From Caryophanon tenue (GTDB lineage Bacteria > Bacillota > Bacilli > Bacillales_A > Planococcaceae): a stretch of DNA of 64,000 nucleotides. Shown here in pieces: positions 52,598-62,250 of this stretch (its first letter is position 1; each line of letters begins with the position of its first letter). The notes under the pieces were generated by a model. That model saw only the letters and a list, made by a program, of their open reading frames with translations, was not told where the DNA came from and did no database searches. The stretch covers positions 1 through 64,000 of the forward strand of contig NZ_MASJ01000042.1 of assembly GCF_001700315.1 (NCBI RefSeq). The letters run 5' to 3'. The position numbers were made by a program, and so were the translations under genes.

Positions 52598-53465
52598 AAT
52601 GCAGTGGTTGTTTCGCTGCATCAAGCGTAAAGCCTTCGCCCGATACGTCACGTACTTCAGAAATGGAGACAAAGGCATGAGGGTCAATGCGCTCAATAAT
52701 AGATTTAATACGAATCGTTTCGTTTTTAGGTACGACACAATAAAGCACTTGCTTATGTTCTTTTGTGAAATAGCCCTGCCCATTTAAAATGGTTACACCG
52801 CGCTCCATATGCATCGTAATATGTTCGGCAATTTCTTCGTGCTTCGGTGAAATGATGAAAATGCCACGCGCTGCATATTGTCCGTCTTGTACCATATCAA
52901 TGACACGTCCACCAACGTAAACGGCGATTAATGTGTACATCATCGAACGGGCGTCGAGGAATGTAAGCCATGATAGTAAAATAATGAATGCATCGAACGT
53001 GAACATCGTTTTGCCCATGCTCCAGCCGAAATATTTGTGCATTAAGCGTGCTAAAATATCAACGCCACCTGTTGTCCCACCGAAGCGGAAAATGATGCCG
53101 AGCCCAAGACCGATAAATACCCCTGCAAATAATGCGACGAGCAGCAGATCTTCATGCAAGTCGATAGCGAATGCGTATGTTTGGAAAATTTTTAAGAATA
53201 CTGAAAATGCGACAGTCCCGATTAAGGTGTAAATAAACGAGCGCTTACCAAGAAGTTTATACCCTAATATGAACATTGGAATGTTTAAAATAATGTTCAT
53301 GAGCGCTGGGTCCCATCCAAGTGTGAATAGTAAAATTAATGTAATCCCACTAAAGCCGCCTTCACCAAGCTCATGAGCGATGTTGAAGTGAACAAAACCA
53401 AACGCGAAAATTGCTGTTCCGATTAAAATACCAACGACATTTTGCCATTTAATCATTTTTAACAT
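52596..53465 (-). CDS. ypjC: YitT family membrane protein (YpjC-like)
   Basis: 289 residues with five predicted membrane helices, then a cytosolic DUF2179 domain. Typical blocks: VHFNIAHELGEGGFSGITLIL, FRFGGTTGGVDILARLM, and near the end HEEIAEHITMHMERGVTILNGQGYFT and KHKQVLYCVVPKNE. The family is widespread in Firmicutes; the substrate is not known. It is on the opposite strand to its neighbours, with AGAGAGGTGC upstream of the ATG. Confidence 0.92.
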   Translation of the reverse strand: MLKMIKWQNVVGILIGTAIFAFGFVHFNIAHELGEGGFSGITLILLFTLGWDPALMNIILNIPMFILGYKLLGKRSFIYTLIGTVAFSVFLKIFQTYAFAIDLHEDLLLVALFAGVFIGLGLGIIFRFGGTTGGVDILARLMHKYFGWSMGKTMFTFDAFIILLSWLTFLDARSMMYTLIAVYVGGRVIDMVQDGQYAARGIFIISPKHEEIAEHITMHMERGVTILNGQGYFTKEHKQVLYCVVPKNETIRIKSIIERIDPHAFVSISEVRDVSGEGFTLDAAKQPLH

Positions 53466-53515
53466 GTAAGCACCTCTCTTTCTTCTAAAATCACACTACC
53501 ATGCCCTTTATTCCT

Positions 53516-53545
53516 TTGACAACCCCCATGTTCTTTCGATACGAT
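53516..53545 (+). promoter_or_regulatory. SigA-type promoter of dapB operon
   Basis: TTGACA (53516-53521), 18 bases, TACGAT (53540-53545), about 120 bases before dapB. Confidence 0.65.
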
Positions 53546-53665
53546 GGAAGAAGAGCTGGCGCGACAATGATTCGTGAAATAGGGTACATAGATGACAGTT
53601 GAACAACCCCCTTAAAGCTTCTACATACTAGCAACATGGACGTAATGATGAAAGGATGAGATTGA

Positions 53666-54460
53666 GTGATTCGAGTAGCAATTGCAGGTGCACGTGGTAA
53701 AATGGGAACAGAGGCCGTACATACGGTGATGAAAAAAGAAGGTATGGAATTAGTCGCTGTACTGGACTATAAACAAATCGGTGCAACATTAGCGGATACG
53801 GGATTATTTCCAACGTCGTATACAGCGCCGATTTACACAGAGATGGCACAATTAGTCGCAGATACAAAGCCGGATGTGTTAGTGGATTTAACGAACCCAC
53901 ACGCGGTATATGCACATACGAAAGAGGCGTTACAGCTAGGCGTACGTCCAGTTATTGGCACGACAGGTTTTACGGATGAACAGCTAGCAGAGTTAACACA
54001 GCTAGCAGCGGATAAAGAGCTAGGTGCAATTATTGCCCCGAACTTTGCCATTGGTGCGATTTTAATGATGAAGTTTGCCAAAGAAGCAGCGAAATACTTA
54101 CCAGATGTGGAAATTATCGAAATGCATCATGACCAAAAGTTAGATGCGCCATCAGGGACTGCTGTGAAGACAGCGCAAATGATTAGCGAAGTACGTCAAG
54201 CCAAACAGCAGGGACATCCGGATGAAAAAGAAACATTAGCAGGTGCTCGTGGTGCAGACTTTGACGGTATGCGTATTCATAGCGTTCGTTTACCAGGCTT
54301 AGTCGCACACCAAGAAGTGCTGTTTGGTGGTGAAGGACAGTTACTCACAATTCGTCACGACTCGATGAACCGTGGTTCGTTTATGTCAGGCGTTGCATTT
54401 TGTATTGAAGAAGTTGTAAGTATGAAAACACTTGTTTATGGATTAGAAAATATTATTTAA
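53666..54460 (+). CDS. dapB: 4-hydroxy-tetrahydrodipicolinate reductase
   Basis: NAD(P)H-dependent step of the lysine/meso-DAP pathway. 264 residues. VAIAGARGKMGTEAV binds the cofactor, GTTGFTDEQ and IAPNFAIGAILM are in the core, and EMHHDQKLDAPSGTA holds the catalytic His-His and Lys. GTG start with AAAGGATGAG upstream. First gene of the run through birA. Confidence 0.97.
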   Translation: MIRVAIAGARGKMGTEAVHTVMKKEGMELVAVLDYKQIGATLADTGLFPTSYTAPIYTEMAQLVADTKPDVLVDLTNPHAVYAHTKEALQLGVRPVIGTTGFTDEQLAELTQLAADKELGAIIAPNFAIGAILMMKFAKEAAKYLPDVEIIEMHHDQKLDAPSGTAVKTAQMISEVRQAKQQGHPDEKETLAGARGADFDGMRIHSVRLPGLVAHQEVLFGGEGQLLTIRHDSMNRGSFMSGVAFCIEEVVSMKTLVYGLENII

Positions 54461-54480
54461 ACGCATAATATCGCATAGTC

Positions 54481-54519
54481 AGGGCTGCATGAAATGTTGA
54501 GATGCTTTCGCGCAGCCCT
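54481..54519. repeat. Inverted repeat between dapB and mgsA
   Basis: AGGGCTGC (54481-54488) and GCAGCCCT (54512-54519) with a 23-base loop. No T-run follows, so it may be an RNA processing or stability element. Confidence 0.5.
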
Positions 54520-54544
54520 CTATGTATTGAAAAGGATGAAGTAC

Positions 54545-54946
54545 ATGAAAATAGCATTAATTGCACATGACCGCAAAAAAGACAACTTAGTAGAATTTGC
54601 AATTGCATATACAGAAATTTTAAAAGAGCATGACTTATACGCGACGGGGACGACTGGTATGCGCGTAATGGAAGCGACCGGTTTACACATTCAACGCTTT
54701 AGCTCAGGTCCACTTGGTGGTGACCAACAAATTGGCGCGATGATTGCGATGAATAAAATGGATATGGTCATTTTCTTCCGCGACCCGTTAACAGCACAGC
54801 CGCATGAACCAGATGTGTCAGCGCTTATTCGTTTATGCGACGTATATAATGTGCCACTTGCGACAAATATGGGCACGGCAGAAGTGTTATTAAAAGGATT
54901 ACAAGAAGGGTTTATTGACTGGCGTTTAATTCAAGAGCGTCGTTAA
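54545..54946 (+). CDS. mgsA: Methylglyoxal synthase
   Basis: Converts dihydroxyacetone phosphate to methylglyoxal. 133 residues from ATG 54545. The family landmarks are [14 protein letters not shown] at the start, [29 protein letters not shown] with the substrate-binding glycines, and [23 protein letters not shown] with the catalytic Asp. In B. subtilis it also follows dapB. Confidence 0.96.
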   Translation: MKIALIAHDRKKDNLVEFAIAYTEILKEHDLYATGTTGMRVMEATGLHIQRFSSGPLGGDQQIGAMIAMNKMDMVIFFRDPLTAQPHEPDVSALIRLCDVYNVPLATNMGTAEVLLKGLQEGFIDWRLIQERR

Positions 54947-54965
54947 GAAAGTGAGGGTTCGTCGG

Positions 54966-56105
54966 ATGAGAAAGCTAAAAATCGGCATTACGTGTTATCC
55001 AACAGTTGGAGGTTCGGGTGTACTTGCGACAGAGCTTGGAAAAATGTTAGCGGAGCGGGGGCATGAAATTCATTTTATTACATCAAGTATGCCGTTTCGT
55101 TTAAATCGTATGTATCCAAATATATTTTTCCATGAAGTGGACGTAAACCAATACTCTGTTTTTCAATATCCGCCGTATGACATCGCTTTGGCGAGCAAAA
55201 TTGCAGAGGTTGTGAAAGAACAACAAATAAACGTCATGCACGTTCATTATGCGATTCCACATGCAGTATGTGCGGCATTAGCGCGCAATATGAGCGATGT
55301 GGATTTCGGTGTTGTGACGACGCTACACGGAACAGATATTACGGTGCTTGGTCAAGATTCGTCGATGGTAAAACCGATTAAATATGGTATTGAAGCATCG
55401 GATATTGTAACCGCTGTTTCAACCGCGTTAAAGGAACAGACATATGATTTAATTCCAACAGAAAAAGATATTGAAACGGTCTATAATTTTGTCGATGAGC
55501 GCGTCTATAAGCCAGTCGATGTCGGTAATTTACGTGCGCAATTTGGCATTCGTGACGATGAAAAAGTACTAATTCATGTATCGAATTTCCGCAAAATCAA
55601 AAATGTTGACCATATTGTCGAAGCGTTTATGAGCGTGCGAAAAGAAATGCCTGCAAAGCTCATGTTAGTCGGCGATGGACCAGAAATGAACCGCATTATG
55701 CAAATGGTAAAAGAAACGCCATATAAAGAAGATGTGCTCTTTTTAGGGCGTCAGGAGAATTTATCGGAACTGTATTCGATGAGTGATTTAATGTTGCTAT
55801 TATCATCGAAAGAGTCGTTCGGTTTAGTGCTATTAGAAGCGATGGCTTGTGGTGTGCCGGGAATTGGGACAAATGTTGGCGGTATACCAGAAGTGATTGA
55901 ACATGGTAAAACAGGCTTTATTGTTGAAGAAGGCGATGTGGAAGCAGTTGCCAAGCATGCCGTAGCGCTGCTGCGTGATGAATCTCGTTTAGCGCAGTTT
56001 AAAGCGCATGCGAAAGAAGCGGTTGCAACACGTTTTAGCTCGGCATCAATCGTTGAGCAATATGAAGCTTTATATGACAAGGTGGCGGTGTGGCATGGCA
56101 AGTAA
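54966..56105 (+). CDS. bshA: N-acetyl-alpha-D-glucosaminyl L-malate synthase BshA
   Basis: First step of bacillithiol synthesis: joins GlcNAc from UDP-GlcNAc to L-malate. 379 residues, GT-B glycosyltransferase of family GT4. KIGITCYPTVGGSGVLATELG opens the acceptor domain, TTLHGTDITVLGQD follows, and the C-terminal UDP-sugar site is SKESFGLVLLEAMACGVPGIGTNVGGIPEVIE. The ATG follows GTGAGGG. The deacetylase gene bshB1, which precedes bshA in B. subtilis, is absent here. Confidence 0.95.
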   Translation: MRKLKIGITCYPTVGGSGVLATELGKMLAERGHEIHFITSSMPFRLNRMYPNIFFHEVDVNQYSVFQYPPYDIALASKIAEVVKEQQINVMHVHYAIPHAVCAALARNMSDVDFGVVTTLHGTDITVLGQDSSMVKPIKYGIEASDIVTAVSTALKEQTYDLIPTEKDIETVYNFVDERVYKPVDVGNLRAQFGIRDDEKVLIHVSNFRKIKNVDHIVEAFMSVRKEMPAKLMLVGDGPEMNRIMQMVKETPYKEDVLFLGRQENLSELYSMSDLMLLLSSKESFGLVLLEAMACGVPGIGTNVGGIPEVIEHGKTGFIVEEGDVEAVAKHAVALLRDESRLAQFKAHAKEAVATRFSSASIVEQYEALYDKVAVWHGK

Positions 56106-57255
56106 AGCGTCAATGGCTGCTCTACACGTAATTACGCAACTTGAACAAGCGGGATACGAGGCAGTGTTCGTCGGTGGTGCCGTACGGGATGAATTGCTAG
56201 GTCGCCCTTTCCATGATATTGATGTCGCAACAAATGCGTTGCCACAAGACGTAAAGCGCGTGTTCCAAAAAACAATTGATGTCGGGATTGAACACGGCAC
56301 GGTACTCGTATTAGTTGATGGTGAAGGGATTGAAGTGACAACATACCGTACCGAAACGACGTATAGTGACGGTCGCCGCCCTGATGACGTGCTATTTGTT
56401 CGGGAGCTACGTGAAGACTTACAGCGCCGTGATTTTACGATGAACGCGTTAGCGAAACGAGCAAATGGTGACATTCTTGATTATTATAACGGGCAGGCCG
56501 ATTTACAGCAGCGTATGATACGTGCAGTAGGAGAGCCAGCAGCACGTTTTGAAGAGGATGCACTGCGCATGCTACGTGCAATTCGTTTTGCAGCACAGCT
56601 TGGCTTTACAATTGAGCCTATGACGTTTAACGCGATCCAACAACATGCGCAAAAGATTACAGCTATCTCGGTTGAGCGTGTGCAAGCGGAATTTGACAAA
56701 ATGTTTGTGGCGCCGCACGTAGCAACGGGCATTCATTATTTAGTCGAAAGTACGTTAGCAGCGCAGCTCGAAGGACATTTTGAAGCAGAGCAGTGGCGAC
56801 ATGTAATATGCGAAACTACTGATATTGCTTGGGCATACTTTGCAATTTGTTCAAATATGGATGCAACCGCGATAGGGAAAGCGTATCGTTTATCGAATAA
56901 GCAAAAGCATTTTATTCGGGATGTCCAGTATTTAGTTGCCGCGCCGCGCTGGGACGTGATGGATTATTTCCGTTATGATATCGCGGTTTTACAAGCAGCA
57001 AATGACGTGAAAAAGTGGCGTAATCTACCCGCATTAACAGCCGAAGCCATTGCACAAGCGAAACAAGCGTTACCGATTCAGCAAAAAGAACAGCTCGTTG
57101 TAAACGGTCAGCACTTCATGATGTGGCGTGATGCCACACGAGGCCCGTGGTTAAAAGAGGCATTGGCACAGCTATTAGAAGCGGTTGTGCGCGGTGAGGT
57201 GCCAAATGACATTGAACACATAAAGGAATGGTATAGTCGTGAGTGGAACAACTAA
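56095..57255 (+). CDS. cca: CCA-adding tRNA nucleotidyltransferase
   Basis: Adds or repairs the CCA end of tRNA. 386 residues, class II enzyme. VFVGGAVRDELLGRPFHDIDVATNA contains the catalytic DxD, RTETTYSDGRRPDDVLFVRELREDLQRRDFTMNAL the nucleotide-selecting region, and EDALRMLRAIRFAAQLGF the RNA-binding part. ATG 56095 follows AAGGTGGCGG and lies 11 bases inside the end of bshA; the C-terminal domain is more variable. Confidence 0.95.
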   Translation: MASKASMAALHVITQLEQAGYEAVFVGGAVRDELLGRPFHDIDVATNALPQDVKRVFQKTIDVGIEHGTVLVLVDGEGIEVTTYRTETTYSDGRRPDDVLFVRELREDLQRRDFTMNALAKRANGDILDYYNGQADLQQRMIRAVGEPAARFEEDALRMLRAIRFAAQLGFTIEPMTFNAIQQHAQKITAISVERVQAEFDKMFVAPHVATGIHYLVESTLAAQLEGHFEAEQWRHVICETTDIAWAYFAICSNMDATAIGKAYRLSNKQKHFIRDVQYLVAAPRWDVMDYFRYDIAVLQAANDVKKWRNLPALTAEAIAQAKQALPIQQKEQLVVNGQHFMMWRDATRGPWLKEALAQLLEAVVRGEVPNDIEHIKEWYSREWNN

Positions 57256-58225
57256 AGAAAAAGTACTGCAAGCATTACTTGCTTTGCCACAAGAAGCATA
57301 TGTATCCGGTGAACAATTAGCAACAGCGTGTGGCATTTCTCGCACAGCAATTTGGAAAGCGATTCAAACGCTCGAACAAGATGGTTACGACATTGAATCC
57401 GTACGCAAAAAGGGCTATCGTCTCGCTTCATCGAAGGATTTTGTCGATCGTGCGCATATTGCACAACATTTACAGACGAAACACATTGGGCAAGTGATTC
57501 ATTATTATAAAGAGGTAACATCGACGCAAATTATTGCGAGTGACCTCGTTCAACAAAATGCGCCACATGGTACGGTAGTTATTGCAGAGGCACAAACAGC
57601 AGGGCGTGGACGTATGGCACGTGAATGGGACTCAGCAGCAGGTAAAGGGATTTGGATGACGATTATTTTGCGTCCTGATTTACCGCCACATCAAGCGCCG
57701 CAATTTACACTTGTCGCAGCAGTGGCAGTCGTTAACGCGATGAAGTCGCTTTACCCAACAATAACGCCTGAAATTAAATGGCCGAACGATATTTTAATCA
57801 ATGGCAAAAAAACGACCGGTATTTTAACGGAGATGATTGCAGAAGCAGACCGTGTGCAAGCGTTACTTGTTGGCATTGGCATTAATGTGAACCAGCAAAA
57901 AGAGCATTTTCCAGAAGAACTACAGTCTATTGCGACGTCATTACGTATGGAAGCAGGCGAAGTGTTAGACCGAGCAGCGCTTGTTGCAGAAATTTGTCGC
58001 TATATGGAAAACTATAGCGAACAATATGTGACATATGGTTTTTCTCGTTTGAAAACATTATGGGAAGAAGCATCGGGCACGATTGGCAAAAATATTCGTG
58101 CGACAACATTACGTGAAGTGTTAGAAGGTACGGCGGTTGGCATTACAGAAGACGGGGTATTACAGCTACGTCTTGCGAATGGCGATGTGCGCGGCATTTA
58201 CTCAGCAGATATTGAATTAACATAA
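57239..58225 (+). CDS. birA: Biotin protein ligase/biotin operon repressor
   Basis: Attaches biotin to carboxylases and represses biotin genes. 328 residues: an N-terminal winged helix (LATACGISRTAIWKAIQTLEQDGYDIES), then the ligase domain with AEAQTAGRGRMAREWDS (the GRGRxxR biotinyl-AMP loop), ITPEIKWPNDILINGKKTTGIL, and a small C-terminal SH3-like domain. GTG start inside the last 17 bases of cca. Confidence 0.96.
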   Translation: MSGTTKEKVLQALLALPQEAYVSGEQLATACGISRTAIWKAIQTLEQDGYDIESVRKKGYRLASSKDFVDRAHIAQHLQTKHIGQVIHYYKEVTSTQIIASDLVQQNAPHGTVVIAEAQTAGRGRMAREWDSAAGKGIWMTIILRPDLPPHQAPQFTLVAAVAVVNAMKSLYPTITPEIKWPNDILINGKKTTGILTEMIAEADRVQALLVGIGINVNQQKEHFPEELQSIATSLRMEAGEVLDRAALVAEICRYMENYSEQYVTYGFSRLKTLWEEASGTIGKNIRATTLREVLEGTAVGITEDGVLQLRLANGDVRGIYSADIELT

Positions 58226-58246
58226 AAAAGACCGTGACACAAAAAG

Positions 58247-58290
58247 AAATATCCTTCAGCCAGCAACAACAATGGCTGAAGGATATTTTT
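58247..58290. terminator. Bidirectional terminator between birA and the hexosaminidase gene
   Basis: AAATATCCTTCAGCCA and TGGCTGAAGGATATTTTT are complementary with a 10-base loop; T-runs stand on both strands. Confidence 0.92.
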
Positions 58291-58326
58291 CTGCTTTTGG
58301 TGCTACGTCAAATAGCGGACGCGTTT

Positions 58327-59772
58327 TTATTGTGATGATTGCAGTAATTGTCGCATCGTGTCATTCCATGTGGCGATGGAAAATTGCTTCACACTTGCTT
58401 CACCGAGCATCTGTTTTTGACGTAACACACGTAATACGCTTGTATTAATGCGCTCCTCCGTTAAAACACCTTGTTCTACAGCTTCTATAATCGCCTGCTG
58501 CGCAGTGAGGGCATTTGCTAAGCCATGTCCAATGAGCACAAGGTCACTGCCTGCTACTAATGTTTGTACGGCGGTGTCGGCAATCGGCATGTCAAGCGCA
58601 TCCATTGTAATATCATCGGTAACGACTAATCCTGTATAACCAAGCTCCTGGCGTAAAAGTTCTGTAATAACAGCAGGAGATACAGAGGCGGGTAACGTAT
58701 CATCGAGCGCTGGAATGAGTAAATGTCCGACCATAATCATTGGTGCCTGTTCTTGAATGGCTTCGATAAACGGTACAAGCTCTACGTCATACAATTGTTC
58801 TTTTGAATGAGACAACACAGGCAGCGCATGATGTGAATCAATATCGGTGTCACCATGCCCAGGGAAATGTTTCATCGCTGTTAGTACATGTGCCTCCGTT
58901 AAACCATGATGAAACGCAAGAGCGTACTGAGAAACGATTGATGCATCGTCACTAAAGCTGCGCGTGCCGATAACGGGATTTTTAGGATTGCTGTTAACAT
59001 CCATAACGGGCGCGAAGTTTACTTGAATACCATATGCAAGTAGTGCTTGTCCTAAATGATTTGCAATGCGTTCAATTTCCGCTGTTGAATGGTTATTCGC
59101 TAATGTTGTGGCAGTCGGAATAGACACGAGTTCGTCCGGTAAGCGACTAACATTGCCCCCTTCTTCATCAATACTTATCCAAAGAGGGTAGGTATGTTCA
59201 AGTGCATGAAAGTTTGTTGCAAATTGCTGAAGTTGTGTGTGGTCTACAATGTTTTTTGAAAATAAAATGATATTGCTGATGTGCTGTTCCTCAACTGCAC
59301 GGCGTAATTCTTCAGTGATGGTTGTGCCTTCAAAGCCGGTAATAATGAGCTGTCCAATCTTTTCATCAAGTGGCATGTCATAAACCGTTTGTTTGAGTGT
59401 TGGTGCGTTTCGTGTGATGCGGAGCGTTGTCACGACATCACTGGCGTCCCACGTTAATGTGTGAAGGTCATCTAGCGTGTACGGTGATGTTAGTTGTAGC
59501 TCGTTTAAAACGTCCGTTGTTACCGGTTCTATTTCTTTTGTAATGGCTGTAATAATGCCATGCTCATGTTCATACGAAATATGCTCTTTTGGAATGGTAT
59601 CTGCGAGCATCGTAATGCCCAGTGTGGCGTTTGTTTGGAACATATTTTTAGCATCTTGCAGTTGGAGTTCAAAGTAGCTCGTATCAATGGGCTGTGGCTG
59701 TTGTTCTTCGGTTGTTGGTGTACAGCCGCTTACAACTAACAACATAACGAGCAAAATGAATGTGTGACGCAT
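58327..59772 (-). CDS. Lipoprotein beta-N-acetylhexosaminidase, GH3 (NagZ-like)
   Basis: 481 residues from the ATG at 59772 (AAGGGGG upstream). The first 17 residues are a lipoprotein signal with lipobox LVVSGC. The GH3 domain (about 150-480) shows DEKIGQLIITGFEG, WISIDEEGGNVSRLP, MKHFPGHGDTDIDSHHALPVL (the NagZ catalytic His-Asp loop) and VVTDDITMDALDM with the nucleophile Asp. It removes GlcNAc from muropeptides at the outer face of the membrane for wall recycling. It sits between birA and panB on the opposite strand. Confidence 0.93.
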   Translation of the reverse strand: MRHTFILLVMLLVVSGCTPTTEEQQPQPIDTSYFELQLQDAKNMFQTNATLGITMLADTIPKEHISYEHEHGIITAITKEIEPVTTDVLNELQLTSPYTLDDLHTLTWDASDVVTTLRITRNAPTLKQTVYDMPLDEKIGQLIITGFEGTTITEELRRAVEEQHISNIILFSKNIVDHTQLQQFATNFHALEHTYPLWISIDEEGGNVSRLPDELVSIPTATTLANNHSTAEIERIANHLGQALLAYGIQVNFAPVMDVNSNPKNPVIGTRSFSDDASIVSQYALAFHHGLTEAHVLTAMKHFPGHGDTDIDSHHALPVLSHSKEQLYDVELVPFIEAIQEQAPMIMVGHLLIPALDDTLPASVSPAVITELLRQELGYTGLVVTDDITMDALDMPIADTAVQTLVAGSDLVLIGHGLANALTAQQAIIEAVEQGVLTEERINTSVLRVLRQKQMLGEASVKQFSIATWNDTMRQLLQSSQ

Positions 59773-59879
59773 AGAAATCCCCCTTGTTTGTATAATAAAA
59801 TAGACGCGTATTTTTTTTTTTGTTATAGTAGGCGTGTAGGACAGTATCCGTTTGTGAACTGTACCTCTTCTTAATTTAC

Positions 59880-60045
59880 CATAAACTACAAAAAATCTGC
59901 CTTGATCTTGAACGAAGACAGGGACGGAAGAAAACAGCACACTTTATGACGCCATATGTAGGCTTATTTAGCCATGCATCATAGCGGAACCAGTACGCCT
60001 TGTATCTTTCTGTCCTTTTGACAGAAAGATTTTTTTGTTTTCTTC
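59880..60045 (+). promoter_or_regulatory. panB leader RNA region
   Basis: About 190 bases between the divergent GH3 gene and panB end in a perfect terminator hairpin just before the panB ribosome binding site. Further dyads precede it, such as GGCT-TATTT-AGCC. GACAGGGACGG near 59920 could pair partly with the CTTTCTGTCC arm as an antiterminator. A conserved 'pan' leader motif is known upstream of pantothenate genes in Firmicutes; whether this is one needs a covariance-model check. Confidence 0.45.
60004..60036 (+). terminator. Attenuator-like terminator ahead of panB
   Basis: ATCTTTCTGTC (60004-60014), 5-base loop, GACAGAAAGAT (60020-60030), then seven T residues; 33 bases before the panB ATG. 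Confidence 0.85.
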
Positions 60046-60068
60046 CACCTTTTAGAAGGAGGAAATGT

Positions 60069-60905
60069 ATGAAAACGACAGCACAGTTTTTACAAATGAA
60101 AGCGCATGGCGAAAAAATCGTCATGGTGACGGCGTATGATTACGCACAAGCAACATTAGCAGAGCAAGCCGGTGTTGATATGATTTTAGTTGGGGATTCG
60201 CTAGGGATGGTCGTGTTAGGCTATGATTCAACGATGCGTGTCACAGTAGAGGATATGATTCATCATAGCAAAGCAGTACGTCGCGGTGCGAAAGATACAT
60301 TTGTCGTGGTCGATATGCCATTTGGTAGCTATCACGGTGATGTCAATGACACATTGCAAACGGCGGTACGTATCATGCAAGAAACAAACGCCAATGCAGT
60401 AAAGGTTGAAGGAGCAGGCGAAGTAATTGAGGTAATTCGTAAACTGACGTCAGCTGGCATTCCAGTCGTGGCACATTTAGGTTTACAACCCCAATCAGCG
60501 GGCGTGCTTGGTGGCTACAAAGTGCAAGGAAAGACGGCAGAACAAGCCGAGGCACTTATTCGTGATGCACAAGCTGTACAGCAAGCAGGAGCATGCGCGG
60601 TCGTATTCGAATGTATTCCGCATCAATTAACGGAAATGATTTCACGTCAATTAGTCATTCCGACAATTGGTATTGGTGCAGGTGTAGAAGCGGATGGGCA
60701 AGTGCTTGTATACCATGATTTATTAAAGTTTGGGGAGCACCGTGTACCGAAATTTGTCGAAATTTTTGCAGATGCAGGGCGTGTGATGCGCGAAGGACTA
60801 GCAGGTTATACACAAGCGGTGAAAAATGGGACATTCCCAACGCTTGCGCATAGCTTTACGATGCAAGAAGAGCAGTTAGATCAGTTGTACGGAGGCGTAA
60901 AATAA
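60069..60905 (+). CDS. panB: 3-methyl-2-oxobutanoate hydroxymethyltransferase
   Basis: Makes ketopantoate with methylene-THF. 278 residues. [35 protein letters not shown], the [12 protein letters not shown] block, AVKVEGA and [10 protein letters not shown] are family marks; metal-binding Asp residues are present. The ATG follows AAGGAGGA, and it runs into panC after one base. Confidence 0.97.
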   Translation: MKTTAQFLQMKAHGEKIVMVTAYDYAQATLAEQAGVDMILVGDSLGMVVLGYDSTMRVTVEDMIHHSKAVRRGAKDTFVVVDMPFGSYHGDVNDTLQTAVRIMQETNANAVKVEGAGEVIEVIRKLTSAGIPVVAHLGLQPQSAGVLGGYKVQGKTAEQAEALIRDAQAVQQAGACAVVFECIPHQLTEMISRQLVIPTIGIGAGVEADGQVLVYHDLLKFGEHRVPKFVEIFADAGRVMREGLAGYTQAVKNGTFPTLAHSFTMQEEQLDQLYGGVK

Positions 60906-60906
60906 G

Positions 60907-61758
60907 ATGCAAGTATTGAAAACAATTGCCGCATTACAGACATTTATTTGCAATGCGAAACGCCAACAGCAAACGATTGGTTTTGTGCCGACAATGGGCG
61001 CATTACATGATGGGCATTTAACGTTAGCGAAAGCAGCGCGTGAGGAGCACGATATTGCGATTATGAGCGTGTTTGTCAATCCGACGCAGTTTGGTCCAAA
61101 TGAAGATTTCGATGCGTATCCACGCGATTTAGCACGCGATGTGGCGCTTGCTACATCGGTTGGTGTCGATGCGATATTTGCACCATCTGTTGCGGAAATG
61201 TATCCACATGACGGCGGCATTCGTCTTCATGCAGGGCGTCAAGCAACGATGCTGTGCGGGGCAAGTCGTCCAGGGCATTTTGATGGTGTGCTACAAGTCG
61301 TTGCCAAACTGTTTCACTTAGTACAACCGGACGTTGCCTATTTCGGTCAAAAGGATGCACAACAAGTGGCAATTATTGAGACAATGGTACGCGATTTTAA
61401 TTTCCCAGTGGTCATTCGCAGTGTGCCGATTGTGCGTGAAGACGATGGTTTAGCAAAATCTTCACGCAATATGTATTTGACTGAAACTGAGCGAGTAGAG
61501 GCGCCGCAATTATATGCGGCATTACAACTCGCAAAAGATGTACTGCTTAACACGCATCATGTTGAGAAAGCGATTGATGCGGCAACAGCGCATATTACAA
61601 CGCATACAACAGGTCGTATCGATTATATTGAAGTATTATCGTATCCAGATTTAGCACCGGTCGATGATAGTACAACACAAGTGGTATTAGCATTAGCGGT
61701 TTATATTGGCAAGACGCGTCTCATTGATAATTTAATGATAAATTTAGGGGGAAACTAA
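60907..61758 (+). CDS. panC: Pantothenate synthetase
   Basis: Joins pantoate and beta-alanine with ATP. 283 residues. [20 protein letters not shown] contains the HxGH-type ATP motif; [53 protein letters not shown] and the ribose/phosphate loop KSSRNMYLT are visible. GGAGG precedes the ATG; it lies between panB and panD. Confidence 0.97.
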   Translation: MQVLKTIAALQTFICNAKRQQQTIGFVPTMGALHDGHLTLAKAAREEHDIAIMSVFVNPTQFGPNEDFDAYPRDLARDVALATSVGVDAIFAPSVAEMYPHDGGIRLHAGRQATMLCGASRPGHFDGVLQVVAKLFHLVQPDVAYFGQKDAQQVAIIETMVRDFNFPVVIRSVPIVREDDGLAKSSRNMYLTETERVEAPQLYAALQLAKDVLLNTHHVEKAIDAATAHITTHTTGRIDYIEVLSYPDLAPVDDSTTQVVLALAVYIGKTRLIDNLMINLGGN

Positions 61759-61759
61759 A

Positions 61760-62143
61760 ATGTTTCGTATGATGATGAATAGCAAAATCCACCGCGCTAC
61801 GGTTACACAAGCGGATTTAAATTATGTTGGCTCCATTACAATTGATCAAGATATTTTAGATGCAGTAGGGATGCTCCCAAATGAAAAAGTGCATATCGTC
61901 AATAATAATAATGGTGCGCGTTTTGAAACGTATATTATTTCAGGAGAGCGTGGTAGCGGTGTTATTTGTGTCAACGGTGCGGCAGCGCGTCTTGTACAAA
62001 AGGGGGATATCATCATTATTATGTCGTATGTATATGTTGACAATGCAGAAGCGGCAGAACATCAGCCAACTGTAGCAATTATGGGTGAAGGTAATCACAT
62101 TAAAGAAATGATATCGTACGAGCCAGAAGCGACAGTAATGTAA
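61760..62143 (+). CDS. panD: Aspartate 1-decarboxylase precursor
   Basis: Makes beta-alanine. 127 residues; self-cleaves between Gly24 and Ser25 (YVGSITI) to form the pyruvoyl group. Further [36 protein letters not shown] and IIIMSYV fit the family. Third gene of panBCD; AGGGGGAAAC lies before the ATG and a terminator follows. Confidence 0.97.
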   Translation: MFRMMMNSKIHRATVTQADLNYVGSITIDQDILDAVGMLPNEKVHIVNNNNGARFETYIISGERGSGVICVNGAAARLVQKGDIIIIMSYVYVDNAEAAEHQPTVAIMGEGNHIKEMISYEPEATVM

Positions 62144-62200
62144 AAATAAAGAAATCACACCTACACATATAGTCAAGAAAATGATAACTTGGTAAAATTT

Positions 62201-62236
62201 ACACAATAACAATCTCATTGTTATTGTGTTTTTTTT
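62201..62236 (+). terminator. Terminator of panBCD
   Basis: ACACAATAACAAT, loop CTC, ATTGTTATTGTGT, then a run of eight T residues. Confidence 0.93.
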
Positions 62237-62250
62237 GACGAGGGGATAAA

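Noticed and set aside
59880..60045. T-box riboswitch before panB
   Set aside because: A GGAACC segment is present near 59989, but the conserved T-box antiterminator sequence and stem I elements are not.
59876..60124. 82-residue minus-strand ORF between the hexosaminidase gene and panB
   Set aside because: It spans the attenuator hairpin and panB start, with no ribosome binding site and no protein-like composition.
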